From Microbispora corallina (GTDB lineage: Bacteria > Actinomycetota > Actinomycetes > Streptosporangiales > Streptosporangiaceae), in NCBI RefSeq assembly GCF_016863035.1, contig NZ_BOOC01000011.1, positions 124,001 through 188,000 on the forward strand: 64,000 bases of DNA, written 5' to 3'. The position numbers were made by a program, and so were the translations under genes. Positions within the stretch are counted from its first letter, which is position 1. Each line of letters begins with the position of its first letter. Under the pieces are notes generated by a model, which saw only the letters and a list, made by a program, of their open reading frames with translations, had not been told where the DNA came from and made no database searches. This document shows, piece by piece, positions 9,353 through 17,275 of the stretch.

Positions 9353-10298
9353 CGGGGGCGCAGCGCTGCTTCTCCGGCGCCGCCGCGTCCTCGCGCTCCG
9401 GGCCGGCGGCCGGGGTGGCCGCCGCGTCCTCGCGTTCCGCGACCGGGGTGGCCGCCGCCTGGGCGGCACGGGCGGCGGGGGGCGGCCGCCCGGCGAGGAC
9501 CGACAGCGCCCGCTCCGACGCGCTGCCCGCGTCGGCCTGGAAGACCACGAGCTTCTGCCCGGGAGAGCCGTCGATGCTCAGCACCTCCATGGTCGTGACC
9601 ACGTCGCCGACCTCCGGATGGTGGAGGCGCACCGGCGCCCGCGTCCTGGCCCGCACGTCGTACTGGGCCCACATGTGGCGGAAGAACTCGCTCTTCTCCG
9701 ACAGCTCCTCCACCAGCTCCAGCAGGAAGGGGTCGTCGCAGTTCCGCCCGGCCGTCGCCCTCAGGTGGGCGATCTTCGAGGTGGTGTCCAGCTCCCAGTC
9801 GAGGTAGAAGCCCTGGGCGGCCGGGTTGAGCAGGGCCAGCCGCAGCAGGTTGTCCCGGTGCTCCAGCCCCTCGTACAGGGCGTCGGCCACCCGGTTCCTG
9901 GCCAGCACGTCCAGCCGCCGGTTCACGACGAACGAGGGGGCGATGTCCCAGCCGTGCATGATCCGCAGCACGTTGGGGTGCACCGTGTCGTGCTCCCCGA
10001 CGCCTCTGGGCCGGTACGCGGGCTGCCGGGCCAGCTGTTGCAGGTGCTCGGCCGCCTCGGGGCCGAGCCGGAAGACCCGCACCAGCGCGGTGATCACCTG
10101 GTCCGACGGGTTGCGCTCCCTGCCCTGCTCAAGCCGGGTGTAGTAGTCGATGCTGATCCCGGCCAGCATCGCCACCTCCTCGCGGCGCAGTCCCGGCGTG
10201 CGGCGTCGCGGCCCGACCTGGGCCAGCCCCACGTCGTCGAGGCTCGTGCTCCGCCGGCGGGCCCTCAGGAAGTCGCCGAGTGGGCTTCCACCCTCCAT
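9321..10298 (-). CDS. XRE-family regulator with MmyB-like ligand-binding domain
   Basis: A 325-residue regulator. The N-terminal Cro/C1-type HTH (about 10-90) contains 'RTPGLRREEVAMLAGISIDY' and 'LEQGRERNPSDQV'; the MmyB-like PAS-fold domain covers about 110-275. The last 50 residues are an Ala/Glu/Pro-rich low-complexity tail with a repeated 'ERED' unit. The ATG at 10298 is chosen because TACCGT, a good TAnnnT -10 box, ends six bases before it, suggesting a leaderless mRNA. It is divergent from the IclR gene and its 3' end overlaps the convergent sirtuin. Actinomycetes carry many paralogues; the ligand is unknown. Confidence 0.88.
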   Translation of the reverse strand: MEGGSPLGDFLRARRRSTSLDDVGLAQVGPRRRTPGLRREEVAMLAGISIDYYTRLEQGRERNPSDQVITALVRVFRLGPEAAEHLQQLARQPAYRPRGVGEHDTVHPNVLRIMHGWDIAPSFVVNRRLDVLARNRVADALYEGLEHRDNLLRLALLNPAAQGFYLDWELDTTSKIAHLRATAGRNCDDPFLLELVEELSEKSEFFRHMWAQYDVRARTRAPVRLHHPEVGDVVTTMEVLSIDGSPGQKLVVFQADAGSASERALSVLAGRPPPAARAAQAAATPVAEREDAAATPAAGPEREDAAAPEKQRCAPVSRRGPTGAP

Positions 10299-10466
10299 GT
10301 CCTCACGGTAGGACGTGCTCCCGGCGGCCGTCGTGGCCCGGTCACACCTAGGCAGGCGGCCACCGTCCTCCCCGTTCGCACAGGAGCATCCGGAGGGCGG
10401 ATGGCGAGGCGTAGGCTGGGGCTTCCACTGGGTGGAAGAAACGGCCGAATCGGGGGAGGGGCGGCC

Positions 10467-11228
10467 ATGTCCGGAGGGGCCCGCGACCCGGGACGCTCGG
10501 TGACCTCCCGCGTCCTGGCCATCCTCGGCGCGTTCGACGCGGCGCACCCCCGCCTGACGCTGACGGAGATCGCCGGGCGCAGCGGCATGGCGCTGAGCAC
10601 CGTTCACCGGCTGGTGGCGGAGCTGGAGTCGTGGCGGGCCGTGCGCCGCGGCGACGACGGGCGCTACCGCGTGGGGCGGCTGATCTGGGAGCTGGGCCGG
10701 CTCGCCCCCGACCCCCTCCAGGAGATCGCCCGCCCCTGGCTGCAGGACCTGTTCGCCGGCACGGGCGAGAACGTCCACCTCGCCGTCCGCGACGGCATCG
10801 AGGTGCGGTACGTCGACAGCGTGTACGGCACCCGGGACGTCCCGATCGTGCCGCGGGGCGGCCGCCTGCCCATGCATCCCACGGCCGCCGGGAAGGCCCT
10901 GCTCGCTCACGAGCCGGCGTGGTTCGTGACGTCGTACCTGTCCCGCCCGCTGGAGCGGCCGACCCCGCACACGATCGTCGAGCCCGGCCGCCTGGCCAGG
11001 GACCTGGCCCAGGTGCGTCTCCGGGGGTACGCCACCGCCCACGAGGAGATGACGCTCGGCTCCTGCTCGGCCGGCGCGCCCGTCCTGGTGGACGGCCGGC
11101 CGGTGGCCGCGGTCGGCGTCGTGCTGCCCTCCCGGCGGGTGCGGGAGCTGCGCCGCCTGGCCGACCCGCTGCTCGCCGCCGCCGACGGCATCGCCGCCGC
11201 GTACCGGGCCGCCGTCGCGCCCCCCTGA
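10467..11228 (+). CDS. IclR-family transcriptional regulator
   Basis: A 253-residue regulator. The N-terminal winged helix ('LTLTEIAGRSGMALSTVHRL') spans about 15-75 and the IclR effector-binding GAF-like domain about 85-250 ('MHPTAAGKALLA' is a family marker). The ATG at 10467 is supported by GGGGGAGGGG upstream and by alignment to the family start. It is divergent from the XRE regulator (gap 168 bases) and is followed by a metallo-hydrolase gene 61 bases on. IclR proteins usually control adjacent catabolic genes, so the metallo-hydrolase is a candidate target (inference). Confidence 0.9.
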   Translation: MSGGARDPGRSVTSRVLAILGAFDAAHPRLTLTEIAGRSGMALSTVHRLVAELESWRAVRRGDDGRYRVGRLIWELGRLAPDPLQEIARPWLQDLFAGTGENVHLAVRDGIEVRYVDSVYGTRDVPIVPRGGRLPMHPTAAGKALLAHEPAWFVTSYLSRPLERPTPHTIVEPGRLARDLAQVRLRGYATAHEEMTLGSCSAGAPVLVDGRPVAAVGVVLPSRRVRELRRLADPLLAAADGIAAAYRAAVAPP

Positions 11229-11250
11229 TCGCCCGCGGCGGACGCGCGGG

Positions 11251-11293
11251 CATAATCGTCTGCATGTTCCGCTCGGTGGTGATCGCACGATGA
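11251..11293 (+). promoter_or_regulatory. leaderless-type -10 box and 9-codon upstream ORF
   Basis: CATAAT at 11251-11256 ends seven bases before an ATG at 11264, the spacing expected for a leaderless transcript. That ATG opens the frame MFRSVVIAR, which stops at 11293 with TGA overlapping the ATG of the metallo-hydrolase (ATGA, 11290-11293). The main gene has only a poor ribosome binding site, so coupled translation through this tiny ORF is plausible. Confidence 0.4.
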
Positions 11294-11919
11294 GCCCGCA
11301 GGTCGGCCACGCCGTCACGTCCGGCACGTTCAGCCTGGACGGCCAGACGTTCGACGTCGACAACAACGTCTGGGTCGTCGGCGACGACACTGAGTGCGTC
11401 GTCTTCGACGCCCCCCACGACGTGGAGGCGATCCTCAAGCTGGTGGGGGACCGGCGGGTGCTCGCCGTTCTCGCCACCCACGCCCACGACGACCACGTAA
11501 GGGTCGCCCCGGCTCTGGCCGACGCCACCGGCGCGCCCGTCCTGCTCCACCCGGACGACCTGCCCGTGTGGCGGCTCACCCATCCCGACCGGGACCCGGA
11601 CGGCCCCCTGGCCGACGGGCAGGTGATCGAGGTCGCCGGGACCCGGCTGGAGGTGCTGCACACCCCGGGCCACGCCCCCGGCGCGTGCTGCTTCCACGCC
11701 CCGGAACTGGGCGCCGTGTTCACCGGCGACACGCTCTTCCAGGGCGGCCCCGGCGCCACCGGCCGGTCGTTCTCGGACTTCGGCCTGATCGTCGCGTCGA
11801 TCCGGGACCGGCTGCTCGTCCTGCCGCCCGAGACGGTCGTGCACACCGGCCACGGCGCGGACACGACCGTCGGCGCGGAGAGCCCCCACCTGGAGGAGTG
11901 GATCCGCCGGGGCCACTGA
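11290..11919 (+). CDS. MBL-fold metallo-hydrolase
   Basis: A 209-residue metallo-beta-lactamase-fold hydrolase. The zinc motif THAHDDH places His64, His66, Asp68 and His69; a further ligand is the His of 'TPGHAPG', and the bridging Asp is in 'FTGDTLF'. It belongs to the short glyoxalase-II-like group often found beside mycothiol-dependent aldehyde dehydrogenases in actinobacteria, but no such gene is adjacent here, so a thioester-hydrolase role is only a family guess. The start at 11290 overlaps the stop of a tiny upstream ORF. Confidence 0.88.
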   Translation: MSPQVGHAVTSGTFSLDGQTFDVDNNVWVVGDDTECVVFDAPHDVEAILKLVGDRRVLAVLATHAHDDHVRVAPALADATGAPVLLHPDDLPVWRLTHPDRDPDGPLADGQVIEVAGTRLEVLHTPGHAPGACCFHAPELGAVFTGDTLFQGGPGATGRSFSDFGLIVASIRDRLLVLPPETVVHTGHGADTTVGAESPHLEEWIRRGH

Positions 11920-11952
11920 CGGGCGGCGACGGGCGGCCGGGAGGCCGGTCGC

Positions 11953-12792
11953 TCACGCCGACCGGACGCCGGTGACCGCGAACCGCTCGACCGCGGCCAC
12001 GTGCCCGCCGGTCGCGGCGACGACGGTCAGGGTCCGGCCGGGGACGGCCCGGAACGCCACGGTGGCCGTCCAGGGACGGTCCGTCCCCCCGGCCGGGACG
12101 CAGCAGTGCTCGCCGAGGGGCCGGTCCGACCCGGGCGCCCTGACCTGGACCCGGATGCTCTCGTCCACACCGCTGATCCGGCCACCGGCCCGCATCGGCG
12201 AGACGACCACGGCGCCGTACGCCGGAGTCGTGAGAGAGAAGGTCGTGTCGTCGGTCCCCACGACCTCCCACGGCGCGTCGCCGCCGGAGCCGTACCGGAC
12301 GAGGTGGATCACCGCGGCCGTGGAGATCCCGCCGCCCTCCTCGGGCCGGAAGCCGACGGCGATCCGGGCGTGGGCCCCGGCGACGGTCCGGTGGACCACG
12401 GTGTCGACGCCGCCGAACCCCAGGTAGCCCTGCGTGAACGCGAGGGCCGTGCGGTCGGCGTCCAGGTGCCACGGCTGGTGGCCGCCGGACCGGTAGGCCT
12501 CCTGCCAGGCGCGGGCCTCCGCCTGGTCGCCGAACGGCCACAGCGGCTGGTAGCGCCCGGCCACCAGGTACGGCCCGCCGGACGAGGACGCGGGACCGGT
12601 GGTCCCCGGCGTGGGCGTGGCCTGCGCGGCCGGGGTGGGCGTGGCAGGGGACCCGGTGACCGGGGGAGCGGCAGTACCGCCCGAGGAGGCGGCCTCCGGA
12701 GCGCCCGCGCCGCACCCGGCTGTCGCGAGGGTCGTCGCGAGGGCGAGCGCGGCCACGGCGGCCGCGGCCCGCGGGCGTGCGTCGCGCGGCAT
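11953..12792 (-). CDS. putative secreted lipoprotein of unknown function
   Basis: A 279-residue exported protein. The N-terminus has arginines, a hydrophobic core and a lipobox TAGC with Cys27 as the predicted lipid-attachment site. A Thr/Pro/Ala-rich spacer (about 35-70), typical of cell-wall-crossing linkers, precedes a globular domain. The last third ('ISGVDESIRVQVRAP...') resembles a Gmad2-type immunoglobulin-like module. 'GEHCCVPAG' supplies two adjacent cysteines. The ATG at 12792 has GGGCGGGAGG upstream. Function unknown. Confidence 0.75.
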   Translation of the reverse strand: MPRDARPRAAAAVAALALATTLATAGCGAGAPEAASSGGTAAPPVTGSPATPTPAAQATPTPGTTGPASSSGGPYLVAGRYQPLWPFGDQAEARAWQEAYRSGGHQPWHLDADRTALAFTQGYLGFGGVDTVVHRTVAGAHARIAVGFRPEEGGGISTAAVIHLVRYGSGGDAPWEVVGTDDTTFSLTTPAYGAVVVSPMRAGGRISGVDESIRVQVRAPGSDRPLGEHCCVPAGGTDRPWTATVAFRAVPGRTLTVVAATGGHVAAVERFAVTGVRSA

Positions 12793-13064
12793 GGTCCGCC
12801 TCCCGCCCTGTCGTCGGGTCTCTGATTAGAGGATGCCCGGGAACGGCCGCCCGTCCCATGGACTTCCGCCATGTCGTCTTCGCGCCAGGGCCTCTCCTGT
12901 GGGCCGGAGCGACGTTCTCCGAGGTCGCCGCCCCGTACGGCGACGAGCGCGCGGCGGGAGGGCGGCGGGGGGGCACGGCGGCCCGCGGTTGCGGCGGCTT
13001 GGCCGTCCCGTGCGACGGCCCGTCCCGACTTGACCGGTTCGGCTGCCCGAACATAATCGGGAGG
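12793..13064. promoter_or_regulatory. divergent intergenic region with a promoter for the ChaN/EreA-like gene
   Basis: Between the divergent lipoprotein and ChaN/EreA-like genes. On the plus strand TTGACC (13030-13035), 16 bases, then CATAAT (13052-13057) forms a good housekeeping-type promoter whose predicted transcription start is at or next to the ATG at 13065. On the minus strand a ribosome binding site precedes 12792 and a TAATCA-like box lies further up. I see no gene in this stretch. Confidence 0.5.
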
Positions 13065-13811
13065 ATGCCCTCCGTGGAGACCATGGACGATCTGGTGCGT
13101 GCGATCGCCGAGTTCGAGGTCGAGGACCTCGATCTGCAGGCCGAGCCCGCCGCGCTCGCCGCCGCCCGGCGGTCTCTCGCGGAGTCGGGACTGCTGCTGG
13201 TCGGCGAGATCCACGGCGTCCGGGAGAACCCGCTGGTGATCCGGGCGCTCACCCGCCTGCTGGAGGTCGACGCCATCGCGCTGGAGTGGAGCGAGGAGCT
13301 GGCCGGGTTCCTGCGGCGCGGCCTGCCCGTCGACCATCCGCTGTGGTGGTTCGGCGACGGCCGGGTCACCGCGGGCCACTTCGCCGTCCTCCACGCGGAC
13401 GACCCGCTGACCGTGACCCTGTTCGACGGCGCGGTGCGCGCGGGGGACGACTGGTCGGCCCGGGACTCGGCCATGGCCCACCGGGTCCTGGGGCTCGCCG
13501 CGCGCACGCTGGTCGTCGCGGGGAACGCGCACACCTCGCTCGACCCCACCGACGACGGCGTCCCGATGGGGGCCGTCATCGCCGACGCGAGGCCGGGCGT
13601 GCGCGCCGTCCGGATCCAGTACGGCACCGGCCGCTTCTACAACGGCGGACCACGCGAGGTGAACGACGAGGTCGGCCCCGCCGGGCTGCGGCTCGACGGC
13701 GAGGAGCTCGTGCTCACGCTGCCCGAGTTCCACGAGGCGACCGTCCCGCACCTGCCGTTCGAACGGCTTCAGCAGACGTACGGCCGGCTCGGCCGGGTCG
13801 CCTTCGGCTGA
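13065..13811 (+). CDS. ChaN/EreA-fold-like protein
   Basis: A 248-residue protein. 'LLLVGEIHGVRENPLVIRAL', 'IALEW' and 'TLVVAGNAHTS' match the conserved Gly-Glu-x-His and Asn-x-His blocks of the ChaN/EreA/TIKI superfamily, whose members bind haem or hydrolyse substrates with a His/Glu site. No signal peptide, so cytoplasmic. The ATG at 13065 sits seven bases after a CATAAT box, fitting a leaderless start; ATG 13083 is an alternative. Fold assignment is moderate and no substrate is proposed. Confidence 0.6.
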   Translation: MPSVETMDDLVRAIAEFEVEDLDLQAEPAALAAARRSLAESGLLLVGEIHGVRENPLVIRALTRLLEVDAIALEWSEELAGFLRRGLPVDHPLWWFGDGRVTAGHFAVLHADDPLTVTLFDGAVRAGDDWSARDSAMAHRVLGLAARTLVVAGNAHTSLDPTDDGVPMGAVIADARPGVRAVRIQYGTGRFYNGGPREVNDEVGPAGLRLDGEELVLTLPEFHEATVPHLPFERLQQTYGRLGRVAFG

Positions 13812-13940
13812 CCGCGCTCCCGGCGCCTCGTCGCGCTGAAGATCGGAGCGGGCGGAAGTCCCTCCCGTTCGGGACCTTCGTCCGCTGCGGGCGGCCTCCG
13901 CAGGCGCTTCGATGGGGGCGAGAGCAGGAGGAGGACAACC

Positions 13941-14807
13941 ATGGCCGGACTGATCGTCGCCGCCGTCGACGGCTCCGAACCCGCGACCGCCGCTCTGGAC
14001 TGGGCGGCGGACGACGCCCTCCGCCGGAGGGCCGCCCTGCGGATCGTGCACGTGCGGGAGCCGGTGGCGCACGAGCGCCCGTTCCACGGGCACGGCCCGG
14101 ACACGCCGTACGAGGACCACGGCGAGAGCGTGCTGAACGCCGCGGCCGACCGCGTGTGGGAGCGGGCGCCCGGCGTGTCCGTGACGGCCGAGGTGCTGAC
14201 CGGCTCGGTCGTCGAGCGGCTGAGGCGCGAGTCGGAGTCGGCCGACGCGCTGGTCCTCGGCAGCAGGGGCAGGGGCGGCTTCGCCGGGCTGATCCTCGGC
14301 TCTGTCGGGCTCGGCCTCGCGGGCCACTCCAGGAACCCGGTCGTCGTCGTGCGCCGGCGGCCGCGGGACGAGTACCACGAGGTCGTGGTCGGTTTCGACG
14401 GCTCCTCCCACTCCGAGGCCGCGCTGCAGTTCGCCTTCGACGAGGCCCGGGTCCGGCGCGCCCGCGTCCACGCCGTCTACGCGTGGCAGATGCCCATGTT
14501 CTCCCCGTACGGCGTGGGCTACGGCGGCGCGATGAACGACGTCGTCGACAACGAGACCCGGGCCGCCCGCATGCGGCTCGCGCCCTGGCGGGAGAAGCAC
14601 CCCGACGTGCCCCTGGTCGAGTCGGCCGTGTGCGGCCACCCGATCCCGGCCCTGGCCGAGGCGTCGCTGGTCGCGGACCTGGTGGTGGTCGGGACGAGGG
14701 GGCTCGGCGACTTCGGCGGCGCGCTGCTCGGCTCGGTGAGCCACGGCGTGCTGCACCGCGCCCACTGCCCGGTCGCCGTGGTCCCGCACCCGGCGGACGG
14801 GCGATGA
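13941..14807 (+). CDS. tandem-domain universal stress protein
   Basis: A 288-residue protein with two USP domains (about 1-142 and 147-288). Each ends in the ATP-binding loop: 'GSRGRGGFAGLILGSVG' in the first and 'GTRGLGDFGGALLGSVS' in the second (G-2x-G-9x-G-S/T type). Two-domain USPs are numerous in actinobacteria and are usually induced by hypoxia or stationary phase. The ATG at 13941 has AGGAGGACAACC directly upstream. It stands alone, with no dormancy regulator visible nearby. Confidence 0.92.
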   Translation: MAGLIVAAVDGSEPATAALDWAADDALRRRAALRIVHVREPVAHERPFHGHGPDTPYEDHGESVLNAAADRVWERAPGVSVTAEVLTGSVVERLRRESESADALVLGSRGRGGFAGLILGSVGLGLAGHSRNPVVVVRRRPRDEYHEVVVGFDGSSHSEAALQFAFDEARVRRARVHAVYAWQMPMFSPYGVGYGGAMNDVVDNETRAARMRLAPWREKHPDVPLVESAVCGHPIPALAEASLVADLVVVGTRGLGDFGGALLGSVSHGVLHRAHCPVAVVPHPADGR

Positions 14808-14879
14808 CCCGTCCCGCGCTCGTCCAGCCCGTCGGCCCGATCGGGTACCTCCTCAGCGGCCGCGCCCGAGGCTATTGAT

Positions 14880-15749
14880 CTACGACGTAAAGGGCGGCGA
14901 GGGAGATCGGTGAAAGGTGTCGGCGACGACGGCCAGAGCCTCGGCGTCGGGGGAGCCGGGAGCGGCGGTGTAGGCGAACAGCCACTGATCGTTCTCGGCG
15001 GGCAGCGCCAGGGCCTGGAAGGTGACCGTCAGCTCGCCGGCGACCGGGTGGCGGATGTGCTTGGTCCCGTGGACCTGTTCGTGGACCCTGTGGTCGGCCC
15101 ACAGCCGCCGGAAGTCCTCGCTCGCCGCGGACAGCTCGTCGATCAGCGCGCGCAGCAGCGGGTCGCGGGGATGGCGGCCGAGATCGAAGCGGAGCAGGGC
15201 GGCGACGTCGCCCGCGACGGTCTCCCAGTCCGGGTACAGCTCCCTGGTCCGCGGATCGAGGAAGAGGAACCTGCCCATGTTCCGCTCGCGCGGCGGCAGG
15301 CTCTCGAAGTCGTTCACGAGCGCGCGGTGCATCAGGTTCGCGGCCAGCACGTCCTGGCGCCGGCCCATCACCACCGCCGGGACCTCGGCCCGGTCGAGGG
15401 CGTGCAGCAGCTGGTACGTCTCCGCGCCGACCCGCTGGGGGCCGTCCGCCGGATGGCGGGGACGGTCGTGGGTGACGGCCGCGAGGTCGTACAGGTGGGC
15501 CCGCTCGGTCTGGTCGAGTCGCAGCGCCCGGGCGATCGCGTCGAGGACCTCCGGCGAGACATTGCCGCCGCGGCCCTGCTCCAGCCGGGTGTAGTAGTCG
15601 ACGCTGACGCCCGCGAGCCGCGCCAGCTCCTCCCGCCGCAGCCCGGGCACCCGCCGCCGACCGGGAGAGGCCGCCTCTCCCAGCTCGTGCGGGCGGATGC
15701 GGGCACGCCGTGAGCGCAGGAACTCGCCCAGGCCGGCTGCGCGGTCCAT
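14880..15749 (-). CDS. XRE-family regulator with MmyB-like domain (second copy)
   Basis: A 289-residue paralogue of the 9.3-kb regulator. HTH about 25-85 ('RVPGLRREELARLAGVSVDY'), MmyB-like domain about 105-275. A CATACT box ends six bases before the ATG at 15749, again suggesting a leaderless transcript. In this family the regulator often controls a divergent short-chain dehydrogenase, but here the divergent neighbour is a secreted nuclease 356 bases away, so the target is unclear. Confidence 0.88.
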   Translation of the reverse strand: MDRAAGLGEFLRSRRARIRPHELGEAASPGRRRVPGLRREELARLAGVSVDYYTRLEQGRGGNVSPEVLDAIARALRLDQTERAHLYDLAAVTHDRPRHPADGPQRVGAETYQLLHALDRAEVPAVVMGRRQDVLAANLMHRALVNDFESLPPRERNMGRFLFLDPRTRELYPDWETVAGDVAALLRFDLGRHPRDPLLRALIDELSAASEDFRRLWADHRVHEQVHGTKHIRHPVAGELTVTFQALALPAENDQWLFAYTAAPGSPDAEALAVVADTFHRSPSPPFTS

Positions 15750-16105
15750 ACGGCCAGTATGTCCGGTTTCCTGGTGGATCTCCCGCCCGGGTGGGCGGGG
15801 AGACGGTCGCCCCCGGCCGGGGTTCCGGACGCGCGGAAATCCGGGATCGCCGGGGGTTCACGAGATCTTCACATCCCGTACGGCAGGGGGAACCGGCGGC
15901 TCTCCACGCCCCCTCGGGGGTATCGGCAGCTAGGTGCGATTTGTCGCTAAGTTACGGTCTATATCCGACAAATCCGGTCAAATCTGATGATCACAGGGTG
16001 ATATTTCAGCGCTTGTCAGATTTAGCAACTCTCCGAGCTGTCTGACTTCTCCGTTCGCGTCCAGTCCCCCCACCTGGCCGGAGGAGCAGGCAGAAGGAGA
16101 CGCTC
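15750..16105 (+). promoter_or_regulatory. 356-base intergenic region with A/T-rich control zone
   Basis: No gene seen. The segment 15936-16030 is much richer in A/T than its surroundings. It contains an 8-bp inverted repeat, AAATCTGA (15980-15987) and TCAGATTT (16016-16023), 28 bases apart, plus several TGATCA/TGATAT-like boxes. It is the likely promoter-operator of the secreted nuclease gene, with a ribosome binding site (GAAGGAGA) just before 16106. Confidence 0.45.
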
Positions 16106-16738
16106 GTGAAGCGAGCCTTCGCCGGCCTGGTCGCCGCCGTCGCGGCCCTGACCGTCACCCTCTCCCTCACCACCGGACCGGCCTCCGCCACCCCGCCCAA
16201 CATCCCCTCCGCGAGCACCGCGGCGTCCCGGCTGGCCTCGCTCACCGTGGCCGCGGAGTCCCACCAGTCCACCTACAACCGGGACCTGTTCCCGCACTGG
16301 ATCACGATCTCCGGCACGTGCAACACCCGGGAGACCGTGCTCAAGCGGGACGGGACCGGCGTCGTGACCGACTCCTCCTGCGCCGCCACCTCCGGCCGGT
16401 GGTACAGCCCGTATGACGGCGCCACCTGGACCAGCGCCGCCGACGTCGACATCGACCACATGGTCCCGCTGGCCGAGGCCTGGCGGTCCGGCGCGTGGGC
16501 GTGGACGACCGCCCAGCGGCAGGCGTACGCCAACGACCTCGGCGGCCCCGAACTGTGGGCCGTGACCGACAACGTCAACCAGGCCAAGGGCGACCAGGAC
16601 CCGACGACCTGGAAGCCGTCCCTGACCTCGTTCTGGTGCACGTACGCCCGGGCCTGGATCCAGGTGAAGTGGTACTACAACCTCACCCTGCAGAGCGCCG
16701 AGAAGTCCACCCTGACCACCATGCTCGGCTACTGCTGA
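16106..16738 (+). CDS. secreted HNH nuclease family protein (DUF1524/GmrSD C-terminal type)
   Basis: A 210-residue exported protein. Signal peptide of 28 residues ending ASA, with cleavage before Thr29. The beta-beta-alpha nuclease core is visible as 'DVDIDHMVPLAEAW' with the general-base His118, followed by 'DNVNQAKGDQDP', which supplies the Asn and Lys of the family. Two cysteine pairs suggest disulfides. Such secreted HNH proteins are common in Streptomyces and relatives and are presumed extracellular nucleases. It starts with GTG at 16106 behind a strong AGAAGGAGA site. Confidence 0.88.
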   Translation: MKRAFAGLVAAVAALTVTLSLTTGPASATPPNIPSASTAASRLASLTVAAESHQSTYNRDLFPHWITISGTCNTRETVLKRDGTGVVTDSSCAATSGRWYSPYDGATWTSAADVDIDHMVPLAEAWRSGAWAWTTAQRQAYANDLGGPELWAVTDNVNQAKGDQDPTTWKPSLTSFWCTYARAWIQVKWYYNLTLQSAEKSTLTTMLGYC

Positions 16739-16752
16739 CGCCCCGGACCCTG

Positions 16753-16780
16753 CGGCTCCCGTCCTCCGGGGCGGGAGCCG
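16753..16780. terminator. hairpin between convergent genes
   Basis: Arms CGGCTCCCG (16753-16761) and CGGGAGCCG (16772-16780), a perfect 9-bp stem with a 10-base loop. It lies between the stop of the nuclease (16738) and that of the VOC protein (16809) and may serve both. Confidence 0.55.
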
Positions 16781-16808
16781 TACGGCGTCTCCCGGCGGGC
16801 GATCCGGG

Positions 16809-17156
16809 TCACGCGGGGGCGTAGAAGACCACGTCCCAGCCGTCGGGTCCGCGGACGGCGCAGCGGCGCTCGTGCGGCCCCTCCTCGACCTCGCCCACGT
16901 CGAGCCCGAGCGCGACGGCCCGCTCCCGGGCCCGCGGCACGTCCGGCACCTTGACCATCACGGACGGGGCCGCCGTGGCGCGGTCGTCGCCGGACAGCGC
17001 CAGCCGCCCCGACCCGAGGTCGAACTGGGCCCACCGGCCGCCGTCCACGAACGTGGGCGCCGTGCCCAGCAGGGCCGACCATGCCGCGACCGCCGTGCCG
17101 AGATCCGAGCAGGGCACCACCGGCGCCAGAGACAGGGCCGCGTCGTCGTGATCCAT
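16809..17156 (-). CDS. VOC (glyoxalase/bleomycin-resistance fold) family protein
   Basis: A 115-residue single-domain protein. 'LAPVVPCSDLGTAVAAWSAL' at the start and 'RDPDGWDVVFYAP'-like ending ('VRGPDGWDVVFYAPA') outline the two beta-alpha-beta-beta-beta modules of the vicinal-oxygen-chelate fold. The metal-ligand set is not obvious, so a binding or antidote role is as likely as catalysis. The ATG at 17156 is chosen from family alignment and a GGAGGGCGGAGCACG upstream purine stretch. Confidence 0.75.
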   Translation of the reverse strand: MDHDDAALSLAPVVPCSDLGTAVAAWSALLGTAPTFVDGGRWAQFDLGSGRLALSGDDRATAAPSVMVKVPDVPRARERAVALGLDVGEVEEGPHERRCAVRGPDGWDVVFYAPA

Positions 17157-17249
17157 CGTGCTCCGCCCTCCGTTCGGGTGATCCCGACGGTAGACGAGGG
17201 GCGCGGGCCGCGTCTTACGGCTGCGTGCGGGCTTTGTACCGTACGCCGG

Positions 17250-17275
17250 GAACATCAACATCCGCGGTGATGTTC
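17250..17275 (+). promoter_or_regulatory. 8-bp inverted repeat overlapping a start codon
   Basis: GAACATCA (17250-17257) and TGATGTTC (17268-17275) are perfect complements, ten bases apart. The right arm contains the ATG at 17270 of the SGNH hydrolase gene. The geometry fits a dimeric repressor site or a start-occluding hairpin. Confidence 0.5.

Noticed and set aside
11229..11252. GCCCGCG/CGCGGGC hairpin after the IclR gene as a terminator
   Set aside because: Stem is only seven pairs, has no T-run and overlaps the -10 box of the next gene, so I do not list it as a terminator.
12309..14789. 826-codon minus-strand frame across the lipoprotein, ChaN-like and USP genes
   Set aside because: It crosses three genes with clear families on other frames and has no coherent domain content.
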